Shown piece after piece: positions 32,658-42,769 of a stretch of DNA of 42,958 nt. Both the position numbers and the translations under genes were made by a program. The first letter of the stretch is position 1. Each line of letters starts with the position of its first letter. This DNA is from an uncultured Acidobacteriota bacterium (GTDB lineage: Bacteria; Acidobacteriota; Terriglobia; Terriglobales; Acidobacteriaceae): contig CAIQPK010000056.1 in assembly GCA_903873705.1 (NCBI GenBank), forward strand, positions 1 to 42,958, read 5' to 3'. The notes beneath the pieces are model-generated. The model was not told the DNA's origin. It did no database searches and saw only the letters and a list, made by a program, of their open reading frames with translations.

Positions 32658-34130
32658 GTGGTCGCCGAGCGACACGGGGAGGTCGCCATCAAAGTTCGAC
32701 TGCGCCTTGGAGAGCTACTGATTCGGTCGAAGCTGGCGACGACGGAGCAGGTGTCGGACGCGCTGGCACGGCAAAGCGCCGACGGTGGACGGCTGGGCGA
32801 AACACTGGTCTCCATGGGTGTGCTGCGGCGCGAGGAGCTGGATGCGTTCGTGAACCGGATACCGGTGGAGCCGTCGGATATTGAGGCAACGGGTATATCC
32901 GCGAACGAGCTGCTGGCCGGGTTAATGAAGCAGATTTATACGAGCAAGCTGGAGTCTGTGCGGGAGTTTACGGTGGCGAGCAAGCTGCCGCTCTCGATCG
33001 TACTGGGGCTGGTGCGGATGGCGGTGGGACGAAAGCTACTGGTGGCGACGGGCACCACGACTTCCTATAACGCCCAGAATACGACCTACATGCTGACCGA
33101 AGAAGGACGTCGCTGGACGGTGGATGCGCTGGACCAGCTGCGATATGCAGGACCGGCACCGGTGACGCTGACCGCGTACAGCGAGCAGGTGGGGCTGCAG
33201 AAGTTGACCAACGACTCGGTGACGCGGGAACGGATTCGGGAGGCGTTTGGGGGCATGGTGTTCGACGAGGAGGTGTTGGAGCAGGTGGGGCCGGCGCTGA
33301 ACTCGGGGCGGGCGATCCTGCTGTACGGGCCGCCGGGGAATGGCAAGACTTCCGTCGCGCTGGCGATGGCGAGCCTCTTCAGCGACGTGATCTATGTGCC
33401 GTATGCGGTGACGGTGGATGGACAGATCATCGTGGTGTTCGATCCGACCATCCATGCGACGGTGGATGATGACGAGTTGCTGGCACCGGTATCGCATGAC
33501 GACCTGGACCGGCGATGGGTGCCGTGCAAGAGACCCTTTGTCGTGGCCGGCGGCGAGCTGACGCTGGAGACGGTCGACCTGAGTTATGACGCGAGCGCAC
33601 ACTTCTATAACGCGCCCATGCCGATGAAGGCGACCGGCGGGTGCTTTGTGGTGGATGACTTTGGCCGGCAGAAGGTGAGTCCGTTGCAGCTGCTGAACCG
33701 GTGGATTGTGCCGCTGGAGAACCGGTTCGACTTCCTGAAGTTGCATACGGGCAAGTCGTTCAGCGTGCCGTTCGATGAGCTGGTGATCTTCTCGACGAAC
33801 CTTGATCCGGAGAGCTTCATCGATGTGGCGTTTCTGCGGCGTCTGCCTTACAAGATCCGGATTGGAGCGCCCAGCCTGAGGGAGTACAAGACTATCTTCA
33901 TGCGCGAGTGCGCGCCGCATGGGCTGACGCTTTCGGACGCGGTCTTTGACGCGATCGTGAAGGCCATCACCGAAGAGCTCGGGATGGCGCTGGCCGGGTT
34001 TCAACCGAAGTTTATTGTGGAACAGGTGCTGGTGATGTGCCGGTTCCTGGGGGTTCCGGCAAGGCTGGAGGAGCCGTATGTGGCGGCAGCGATGCGGAAC
34101 CTGAGCGTGAAGCGGGTGGGCCAGGGTTGA
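32658..34130 (+). CDS. AAA+ ATPase with an N-terminal MshEN/GspE-N domain
   Basis: 490 residues. An N-terminal domain of the MshEN/T2SS-E type (RLGELLIRSKLATTEQVSDA and RLGETLVSMGVLRREEL, the paired RLGxxL motifs that bind c-di-GMP in such domains) is followed by a linker and a AAA+ module: Walker A YGPPGNGKTSVA, Walker B GGCFVVDDFG, sensor-like VIFSTNLDP and a lid region. It is not a secretion ATPase: the GspE signature boxes are missing. The role is unknown; a c-di-GMP-gated chaperone or remodeller is inferred. Start choice is uncertain: the GTG at 32658 has GGGAG five bases upstream, yet the homologous domain begins about ten codons later (see findings). Confidence 0.8.
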   Translation: MVAERHGEVAIKVRLRLGELLIRSKLATTEQVSDALARQSADGGRLGETLVSMGVLRREELDAFVNRIPVEPSDIEATGISANELLAGLMKQIYTSKLESVREFTVASKLPLSIVLGLVRMAVGRKLLVATGTTTSYNAQNTTYMLTEEGRRWTVDALDQLRYAGPAPVTLTAYSEQVGLQKLTNDSVTRERIREAFGGMVFDEEVLEQVGPALNSGRAILLYGPPGNGKTSVALAMASLFSDVIYVPYAVTVDGQIIVVFDPTIHATVDDDELLAPVSHDDLDRRWVPCKRPFVVAGGELTLETVDLSYDASAHFYNAPMPMKATGGCFVVDDFGRQKVSPLQLLNRWIVPLENRFDFLKLHTGKSFSVPFDELVIFSTNLDPESFIDVAFLRRLPYKIRIGAPSLREYKTIFMRECAPHGLTLSDAVFDAIVKAITEELGMALAGFQPKFIVEQVLVMCRFLGVPARLEEPYVAAAMRNLSVKRVGQG

Positions 34131-34235
34131 GCGCGATGGATCGGCTGCGGAAGGGCCATAGCCTGCCTCCGATGCTTTGGCGGTCAGGCGGCTAGTTGGT
34201 CCGATGACCGTCTGCTGGAGTTGGTGGGGCCGCTG

Positions 34236-34598
34236 CTATTTGCCAACCACGGTAGCGCTGTCCGCCGAGATGACCATCATGCCGTGAATCTCAGAGACTT
34301 CGCCGGTGACCGTGACGGTCTGGCCGAGCAACTCGGAGATTTTTGCATTGTTGTTCGCGGTGAGGCCACCCATCACCTGATACACCTTGCCGTCGGCGGT
34401 GACGATGCCCGCGGGGTTTCCTTCCCACTTCACGGACGCCCTCTGCTCGGCGAGGCGTTGGTCGAGGCCACGCCCGGGACGGTCTTTGTTGGTGGCGTAG
34501 TAGGCAAGGCCAACGACGCGGCCGGTTATGGTCTGGGTGGTCGCCTGCGCGCTGTCGGAGCCAAGCTCGGCGAAGAAATTGATGACGGAAGCTAACAT
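34236..34598 (-). CDS. Small partner of PrpD-like copy 3
   Basis: 120 residues, paralogous to the protein at 28054-28410: TQTITGRVVGLAYYATNKD, KWEGNPAGIVTADGKVYQVM, NNNAKISELLGQTVTVTGEV and GMMVISADSATVV. It lies 22 bases after PrpD-like copy 3, in the same order as the copy 2 pair. Differences: the two Cys of the other copy are absent, an insert rich in Arg/Asp/Gln (RPGRGLDQRLAEQRAS) replaces part of the loop, and the N-terminus (MLASVINFFAELGSDSAQA) is only weakly hydrophobic with no positive n-region, so export is doubtful. The ATG at 34598 has AAAGGA five bases upstream; the longer frame to 34787 runs through copy 3 and is spurious. Confidence 0.78.
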   Translation of the reverse strand: MLASVINFFAELGSDSAQATTQTITGRVVGLAYYATNKDRPGRGLDQRLAEQRASVKWEGNPAGIVTADGKVYQVMGGLTANNNAKISELLGQTVTVTGEVSEIHGMMVISADSATVVGK

Positions 34599-34620
34599 GG
34601 AGGTCCTTTCGTGCCGGTTG

Positions 34621-36246
34621 CTATAGAGGTTTGGGCTGTCCGAACTTTGCGAGCATGACGACTGCTTCCTTGAAATCCTTGAGGCTGCCGATATCTGACC
34701 AGACCTTGTAGGCCTGGTCTCGCTGGGTGTTGGCGACGTGCCGGTAGGCACTGACGCGGTAGAACTTTTCCTTGATCTGTTCCGCATTCATGGACGGGTA
34801 GTCTTCGGTCTGAGGAGCGCGAATGCCGCGATAGGCGTCCCAGTACTTGCTTTCACCTGACTTCTTGGTGATCGTCATTCGGCCGGAGCCGAGGCTGATC
34901 CAACCATTGAGGACCGGTGAGACGGTGGTCTTATCCATGAGCGCGCGGGCGACTGGGTCCATGAATTTCTCTTCGGTGAAGGAGTCGAGGTAAATGTCTC
35001 CGTCGATGAGTGCGCGCGCAATGATGTAGGGCAGGCTGTGGTCCGCCGTTTCCCGATTGCGGGGGTCCCACTTGGGGGCATCGCAAATTTCTTCCCAGTC
35101 GTGGTTCATGGGCGTGTCCCAGTGGATGGAGGCGATCTCCTCAGGCTTGACCCAGGAACGAATCTCCGGCATCATGACCAAGATTTCCTGTGAACCTGCC
35201 TCGGCCGGGCGGCGCTTGAACCAGTTGCGCTCCATGGCGAGGCCTACCGGCTTGAGAGGCAGGGTGAACTCTCGGCCGATGCCGTTTCCGCTGGTTCCGA
35301 TGCCCTGGGTAGACCATAGGCCACCTCTGCCTTCGAAAGGCTGCGGTGGGCCGGTCATGCCGGCGTGGGCCATCATGGCTGCCCAGACACCGCACTTCGC
35401 GGACTCGGCGCTGCGCACGCCCTTCCACATGGACATGGCGCCGACGCCTTTGTTGAGCGCGACGTGAGGCGTGAGAGCGATGGTGAGAGCGTTGGCCAGG
35501 CGATCTTCGTCGAGGCCCATGAGTCTGCCGGCGACCATGGCCGCTACGACCGACTCGCCACCGGCCGGCGCTGATGCGAGCTCGTAGCCGATGCTGATGG
35601 CCTGCCTGACCTGTGCGCCGGTGCAGTGGAAGGCTTCGCCGATGGCCATCGCCGCGGGGATGAGCGTGCTGACGTGATTGCCGGTGTCGACGCTGTCGTT
35701 GAAGTCGACGCAGCGGATGAGGACGCCGTTGGCAAAGGTGGCCAGCTCGGGCGTGGTTTCGACGCCGTAACCGAGCACGGTGCACTTATATTTTCCGGCG
35801 GGCGAGAGGGTGGCGAGGTTTGCCGCGATGCGGACGGGCTCCTCTTCGAAGCTGGCGAAGATGGCAGCAAGCGAGTCGACCATGGTGAGGTTGAACTGGC
35901 TTATGGCGGCGGGAGTCATGTCCGACTCCTTGAAACCGTGGACCCACTTCACGATTTTTTGCGTGGTGTCGTCCATCGGGCCGTTCTGGCCGAGGCGGTT
36001 GTAGTCGTTCTTATAGCCGGTGCCGGTGAAGGGCGCGACGTCGCCGGGATTGCGCATGGCGTAGGGAGGTGGCGGTCCGGGAGGGCGCGGCGGCGCCTGC
36101 TGGGCCGCAGCTTTGCCTGCGGGAAGGGACGAGACGAGCGCGCCGGCGCCCATGAGCTTCATGAGGTCGCGCCGCTCGGGGCTGGATAAGGTTTCGCGAT
36201 CGCTTGCTGCACTGTGGTTTTCCGGGTCTTGATCTTTGGGATGCAT
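34621..36246 (-). CDS. Tat-exported MmgE/PrpD family protein, copy 3
   Basis: 541 residues with a twin-arginine leader (ERRDLMKLMGAGALVSSLP, Arg 25-26), a Pro-rich segment (APPRPPGPPPPY) and the MmgE/PrpD domain. DFNDSVDTGNHVSTLIPAAM keeps Asp 181 and His 191 at the ten-residue spacing of cis-aconitate decarboxylase; MSMWKGVRS and FKRRPAEAGSQ give the two Lys positions. The ending AKFGQPKPL is identical to copy 1, and GQNGPMDDTTQKIVKWVHG is closest to copy 2. AAGGAAGGG lies five bases before the ATG. Together with the small gene behind it, it repeats the copy 2 module in inverted orientation. Substrate unknown. Confidence 0.85.
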   Translation of the reverse strand: MHPKDQDPENHSAASDRETLSSPERRDLMKLMGAGALVSSLPAGKAAAQQAPPRPPGPPPPYAMRNPGDVAPFTGTGYKNDYNRLGQNGPMDDTTQKIVKWVHGFKESDMTPAAISQFNLTMVDSLAAIFASFEEEPVRIAANLATLSPAGKYKCTVLGYGVETTPELATFANGVLIRCVDFNDSVDTGNHVSTLIPAAMAIGEAFHCTGAQVRQAISIGYELASAPAGGESVVAAMVAGRLMGLDEDRLANALTIALTPHVALNKGVGAMSMWKGVRSAESAKCGVWAAMMAHAGMTGPPQPFEGRGGLWSTQGIGTSGNGIGREFTLPLKPVGLAMERNWFKRRPAEAGSQEILVMMPEIRSWVKPEEIASIHWDTPMNHDWEEICDAPKWDPRNRETADHSLPYIIARALIDGDIYLDSFTEEKFMDPVARALMDKTTVSPVLNGWISLGSGRMTITKKSGESKYWDAYRGIRAPQTEDYPSMNAEQIKEKFYRVSAYRHVANTQRDQAYKVWSDIGSLKDFKEAVVMLAKFGQPKPL

Positions 36247-36738
36247 GCGTTCCCTTCCTTCTGATGGTGGTGACGATACTCTTCGCCGTGGCCGATTGCG
36301 CGGTCTCTCAGGTTTTACGCGGCTCGTTGGGGACGGCCGGTTTCGTGGTTTTCGTTGCGCAATAAATGTAGTACAGCAAGAGGATCCCTGCCGGACCCAA
36401 CTTGTCGAAAATGAGTGTGAAGCGGTTCGTGCGTTAGGTTTGCTTGATTGCGGCGGCTTTTTGGGTTGCGTGGCGGGGTGGAGGAAGGCAGGTTTGTCAT
36501 TGCGGCGGCGCCCGCACGAGGGCCTTCGGCTGCGCTCAAGGCAGAGTGGAAGTGGTTTTCAGGCGCGGGTTAGTGGCAGGGTCGGAGACCCTGCCCCTCC
36601 GGGTTTGGGTTGTCCTTGGGTGGATGGGGCTGAATGAAATTGATCAAGGCGTGGCGAATTGAGTCTTGAGGTTCCCCACTCATGCGCAAAAACGCGTATG
36701 AATGGGCCACCCCGGCTCTTGTGGACAGGTTACCTGAG
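36247..36738. other. Intergenic region of 492 bases with dispersed hairpins
   Basis: No gene supported. It holds GGCAGGGTC-GGA-GACCCTGCC at 36575-36595 (nine-base stem) and, at 36675-36706, CCCACTCATGCGC pairing with GCGTATGAATGGG around AAAAAC. The second is a 13-base stem with two G-T mismatches that would be G-U pairs if transcribed on the + strand. The stretch CATTGCGGCGGCGCCCGCAC near 36499 resembles degenerate sequence found after other genes here. These look like acidobacterial intergenic repeat remnants. Confidence 0.55.
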
Positions 36739-37458
36739 TCAATAGCTATCGTGGAAAGCGATCATGCGACGGAGGTTTGCTTCGTGGTTTTCCGGGAAAC
36801 CACAGGCAGGCGCGAATTCATCCGTATCGCGGAAGGTTCCAAATAGACGATCCCACCAGGTGATGTCACCGTAGTTGAACTTGTGCACGTCGAGTTGGTG
36901 ATGGATCGAGTGATGCTCTGGGCGCTGTAGGAAGTAGCCTACCCAGTGGGGAGTGCGCAGATTGCTGTGGTAGAAGTATTCCCCAGCTACAGCGTAGACA
37001 TTGAACCAGGCGGCAGCTTGAGGGGAGGCGCCGAGAAGGCAAAATAATAGTGTGCTGGAAAGTACGGAGTCGGCGATGATTTCGACCGGATGTTTATAGA
37101 ACGACGTGATCATTTCAATGCGTGCCGGGCTGTGATGTACCTGGTGGAAGATGCGCCAGAGTGGTCCGAAATGATGGCGGCCACGGTGCCACCAGTAAAA
37201 GCAAAATGTTCCGACGAACCAGGCAACGAAGCCCGCAAGGGGCGGTGGGATTATGTGACTGATCTGGAACATAGAAGAGCCTTGAAACCAGCGATTCCAG
37301 TATCTGGCAGCCAGCAGAACGATTCCGAGCTGGGCGATATTCAGGAGAGCGGCGCGGCCATACCAGCCGGGGGCTTCAGGAAGTTCGCGCCCGGGAACTG
37401 CGCGTTCTGCAACGAAAAATACCAACGTGATGAAAATGATAATGGCGGCGGGAATCAT
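36739..37458 (-). CDS. Fatty acid hydroxylase / sterol desaturase family protein
   Basis: 239-residue integral membrane di-iron enzyme. The histidine boxes are complete: HRGRHH near 93, HQVHHSP near 107, and the C-terminal HSNLRTPHWVGYFLQRPEHH plus SIHH. Four to five hydrophobic segments precede and separate them. Members hydroxylate or desaturate sterols, hopanoid-related lipids or fatty acids; no sterol or hopanoid gene is adjacent, so the substrate is open, with fatty acyl lipids likely. The ATG at 37458 with AAGGAG six bases upstream is chosen over an ATG at 37497. It is divergent from the GntR gene across 152 bases that contain the palindrome at 37531-37551, so it is the likely target of that regulator. 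Confidence 0.9.
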   Translation of the reverse strand: MIPAAIIIFITLVFFVAERAVPGRELPEAPGWYGRAALLNIAQLGIVLLAARYWNRWFQGSSMFQISHIIPPPLAGFVAWFVGTFCFYWWHRGRHHFGPLWRIFHQVHHSPARIEMITSFYKHPVEIIADSVLSSTLLFCLLGASPQAAAWFNVYAVAGEYFYHSNLRTPHWVGYFLQRPEHHSIHHQLDVHKFNYGDITWWDRLFGTFRDTDEFAPACGFPENHEANLRRMIAFHDSY

Positions 37459-37530
37459 GTCTCTCTCCTTGAACGAGAAGTACGTTGAAGTGAGCATAGG
37501 TAGAGCCTGCTCTTGAATCCATCAAACACA

Positions 37531-37551
37531 TGACAGTTTTCAAAAGTGTCA
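37531..37551. promoter_or_regulatory. Palindromic operator candidate for the GntR regulator
   Basis: TGACA, then GTTTTCAAAAG, then TGTCA: a 21-base near-perfect palindrome (one pair mismatched) about midway between the divergent hydroxylase and GntR genes. Size, symmetry and AT-rich centre suit a GntR-family dimer. Confidence 0.65.
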
Positions 37552-37610
37552 CGCGGGTCAGCCTCATGCCAGATGACGGAATCCAGCTTCGCGGTAGCAT
37601 TACTTAGCTC

Positions 37611-38522
37611 ATGAACCTTTCACTCAACCAGGACAGTGATGTGCCGCTCCGTCAGCAAATTGCCGAGCAGATTATCTTGCTGATTACTACCGGCGAGTTG
37701 CGCGCAGGTGAAGAGATGCCCAGCGTACGTGCGCTGGCTCGGGTTGCGAAGGTGCACCACAATACGGTTAGCAAGGCTTATCAGCAGCTTGTACAGCGCG
37801 AGTGGCTTACGGGAAGACGCGGCGCTCAGCTAGTTGTTGGCGCTTCATCAACACGCGCTGTCGAGCCGAATTCCGAACTGGATGAACTCATCAACGAAAC
37901 AATTCGCCGTGCGAAGAGCCTGGGATATCCGCTGCAAACATTGCGCAATCGGGTGCGCGAGCTCCTTCTTGCAGCACCGGCAGATCATATTCTGGTGGTG
38001 GAAGATGAGCCGGGGCTGCGCGGGATTCTGAAGCGAGAGATTGAGGAGAAGCTTCATGCGCGCGTCGCCTGTTGTTCTTATGCTGAATTTGTAAAGGAAC
38101 CGGCGATGCTGGTTGGGTCTCAGGTATTGGCTCCAGGTCACCTGTCAGCAAGTTTGGCGTCCTACGTTCCTGTTCAACGGCCTTGCTTTTGCGTTGATTA
38201 CTCGCGCGCGAAGGAACACCTTGCTCTCATTCGGGCATTGAAGGTTCCTTCGAACATTGCGATGGCTTCTGTCAGTGCGAGCCTGCTGAAAACCGCTCGA
38301 GGGGTGCTCGCTCCTTCGATTGGGCGAGAGCATACGTATCAGGAATTTCTCTTGGCAGTGGATGACAAGACCGATTTGCGAGGCATTGATTTGGTGTTTT
38401 GTGACTCTATCGCACTGCCGCTCGTATCCGCCCAGCGCAAGGTTCACTATCAACTCATCTCTAACTCTTGCTTTGAAGATCTTTCGGATTTGTTGCGGCT
38501 GGAGCCTAGAGAACGGAACTGA
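37611..38522 (+). CDS. GntR family transcriptional regulator with a long C-terminal domain
   Basis: 303 residues. The N-terminal winged helix (about 1-75) is of the YtrA-like kind: PLRQQIAEQIILLITTGELR, AGEEMPSVRALARVAKVHHN, TVSKAYQQLVQREWLTGRRG. The remainder (about 95-300) is neither a FadR/HutC effector domain nor an aminotransferase. ADHILVVEDEPGLRGILKRE resembles the first strand and acidic pocket of a receiver, and later segments (SYVPVQRPCFCVDYSRAKEH, LIRALKVPSNIAMASVSASL) look like a ligand-binding alpha/beta fold. The divergent hydroxylase gene and the palindrome between them are the presumed targets. It ends before a terminator shared with katG. Effector unknown. Confidence 0.85.
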   Translation: MNLSLNQDSDVPLRQQIAEQIILLITTGELRAGEEMPSVRALARVAKVHHNTVSKAYQQLVQREWLTGRRGAQLVVGASSTRAVEPNSELDELINETIRRAKSLGYPLQTLRNRVRELLLAAPADHILVVEDEPGLRGILKREIEEKLHARVACCSYAEFVKEPAMLVGSQVLAPGHLSASLASYVPVQRPCFCVDYSRAKEHLALIRALKVPSNIAMASVSASLLKTARGVLAPSIGREHTYQEFLLAVDDKTDLRGIDLVFCDSIALPLVSAQRKVHYQLISNSCFEDLSDLLRLEPRERN

Positions 38523-38540
38523 TACTTCATCAGAAAGCGC

Positions 38541-38564
38541 AAGGGCTGCCTTTCGGCAGCCCTT
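38541..38564. terminator. Bidirectional terminator between gntR and katG
   Basis: Perfect ten-base stem AAGGGCTGCC with its complement, tetraloop TTTC, between convergent genes ending at 38522 and 38589. Confidence 0.8.
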
Positions 38565-38588
38565 GATGTTGCGGTGATGTGCGTCTCG

Positions 38589-41347
<2,759 letters not shown>

Positions 41348-41577
41348 GTGAGATTAGGTCAAGATTGGGGCTGTGGATTGCTATTGGCGAATTACGCCAA
41401 TCCTTCCGAGAAGCCGACTTATGAGGACTAATTCGCTAGAGAATTCATTTCAGTTGCGACTCATGATGATCGGTGAAAATGTGGCGGCCAAATGGTGTTA
41501 TTTGAGCGGAGCGCTCGAGGTAATTTGGAGGAAGCCCGAGGCGGCACAAACCCTTTTTCGCGTTAGATAAATTGTGG

Positions 41578-42585
41578 TTACCCATCGCCTCGGACCATCC
41601 GCACCAGTGTTCCATTACCCATAGTGCGGAACTCAGGCTTCCTTCTGTAGCCTGGTCCCTGCAATACCTTGATGAGCCAGTCAGACGGTCTTCCGCTAAA
41701 ACACCAGCGATGCGCAGTCTCTGCGATCTTCCGGTTGAAATTTGCCATCCCCTCGGGTGATATCCGCTTGAATGTGATCGGCGGGAGTTTGCGTACTCCG
41801 GCGTCACGGCTAGACTGTGCCAGATACTCAAGATCGTGTTTCATAACTAGCAGCGTGTTGGCATCGAGAGGGCAGCAGACCGAGACATCCCTACGAAGCA
41901 GTGCGTCTTCCCCGCCCGCATTAGCGAAGGATCGAAAGACGGGATGATCGGAAGTAAGAAAAGCGCTGGGCGGCTTTGCTGATAAAACTTCCCAGCTCAT
42001 TGCTGCGAAGAAGCGAGCGTGTTCATTACCGCTTTTGATCATGTCCTCAAGGTCGAAGGTGTCGGGGTTGCTCTGCATTTCTTTCATGAGTTCATCTAGC
42101 TCATCTTGCGTCACGGTGAACCGGCTGCCGCGATTGGCTCTTCTGCCTTCCGCGATCGCGAATGATTCGACTTCGGCTTGTAACAGCCCCGATTTCCTGA
42201 GCGATTGCGCTAGGTCCTTGGTGCTTCGCAGCGCATGCTCGCGTGTGATTTCGCGCGCGTAGGGCACCCGCATCTCCTGAAAGGAAATGTAGCGAGCGAG
42301 AGCGATTCGGTCATTCACGTCGGGTGGTTGTTTTGTTGCCGTAAGGCGTCGCAACGCTGCTAGACCTGGCTCTTCGATGCTCTTCTCGAGGTACGATTCG
42401 ATGTGGACACCGGACGGGGCGTTTGGAATGTTGTAGAAATCGCGCTGGCTAGCGAGAGTGTCTGGCTTGCCTCGGTACGGCTTGAAGCGGCGGCGGCCAT
42501 AGGTCCAAAGCATGTCTTCGCCAGGAGCTAAGAAGCCCTCCAGATATGCGGCCTGGACATAGTGATGTTGCCGTGCATTGCCCAT
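41578..42585 (-). CDS. DUF4238 domain-containing protein
   Basis: 335 residues. The N-terminal QHHYVQAAYLEGF and LWTYGRRRFKPYRGKP, the middle FISFQEMRVPYAREITREH-like region (ARYISFQEMRVP) and the SAFLTSDHPVF strand are hallmarks of DUF4238, a widespread family of unknown function often on islands beside restriction, toxin or phage genes. No signal peptide. Codon use is less GC-rich than the katG region, which suggests acquisition. The ATG at 42585 precedes MGNARQHHY. No partner gene is seen next to it; 184 bases separate it from the hemC end. Confidence 0.85.
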   Translation of the reverse strand: MGNARQHHYVQAAYLEGFLAPGEDMLWTYGRRRFKPYRGKPDTLASQRDFYNIPNAPSGVHIESYLEKSIEEPGLAALRRLTATKQPPDVNDRIALARYISFQEMRVPYAREITREHALRSTKDLAQSLRKSGLLQAEVESFAIAEGRRANRGSRFTVTQDELDELMKEMQSNPDTFDLEDMIKSGNEHARFFAAMSWEVLSAKPPSAFLTSDHPVFRSFANAGGEDALLRRDVSVCCPLDANTLLVMKHDLEYLAQSSRDAGVRKLPPITFKRISPEGMANFNRKIAETAHRWCFSGRPSDWLIKVLQGPGYRRKPEFRTMGNGTLVRMVRGDG

Positions 42586-42769
42586 TTTGAAAGTCTAATG
42601 GTGCGATGAAGGGTTTACTTCTGAATATCAGCCTTGATGAGAGATCGCCAAGACTTAACTCCCCATAAACGCGCTTATCGTCATCTAGACGGCTTATCTC
42701 TAAACTTGTTGAGCCTGCACGCGGTACCGCAGCGTCAAGCACTCCGCGTTTTGCGCCTAGTCATCAAGC

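Noticed and set aside
34599-34787. N-terminal extension of the copy 3 small partner
   Set aside because: The extra 63 codons lie inside the PrpD-like gene in another frame and read as Arg/Ser/Thr nonsense; the ATG at 34598 has a good ribosome site and matches the paralogue.
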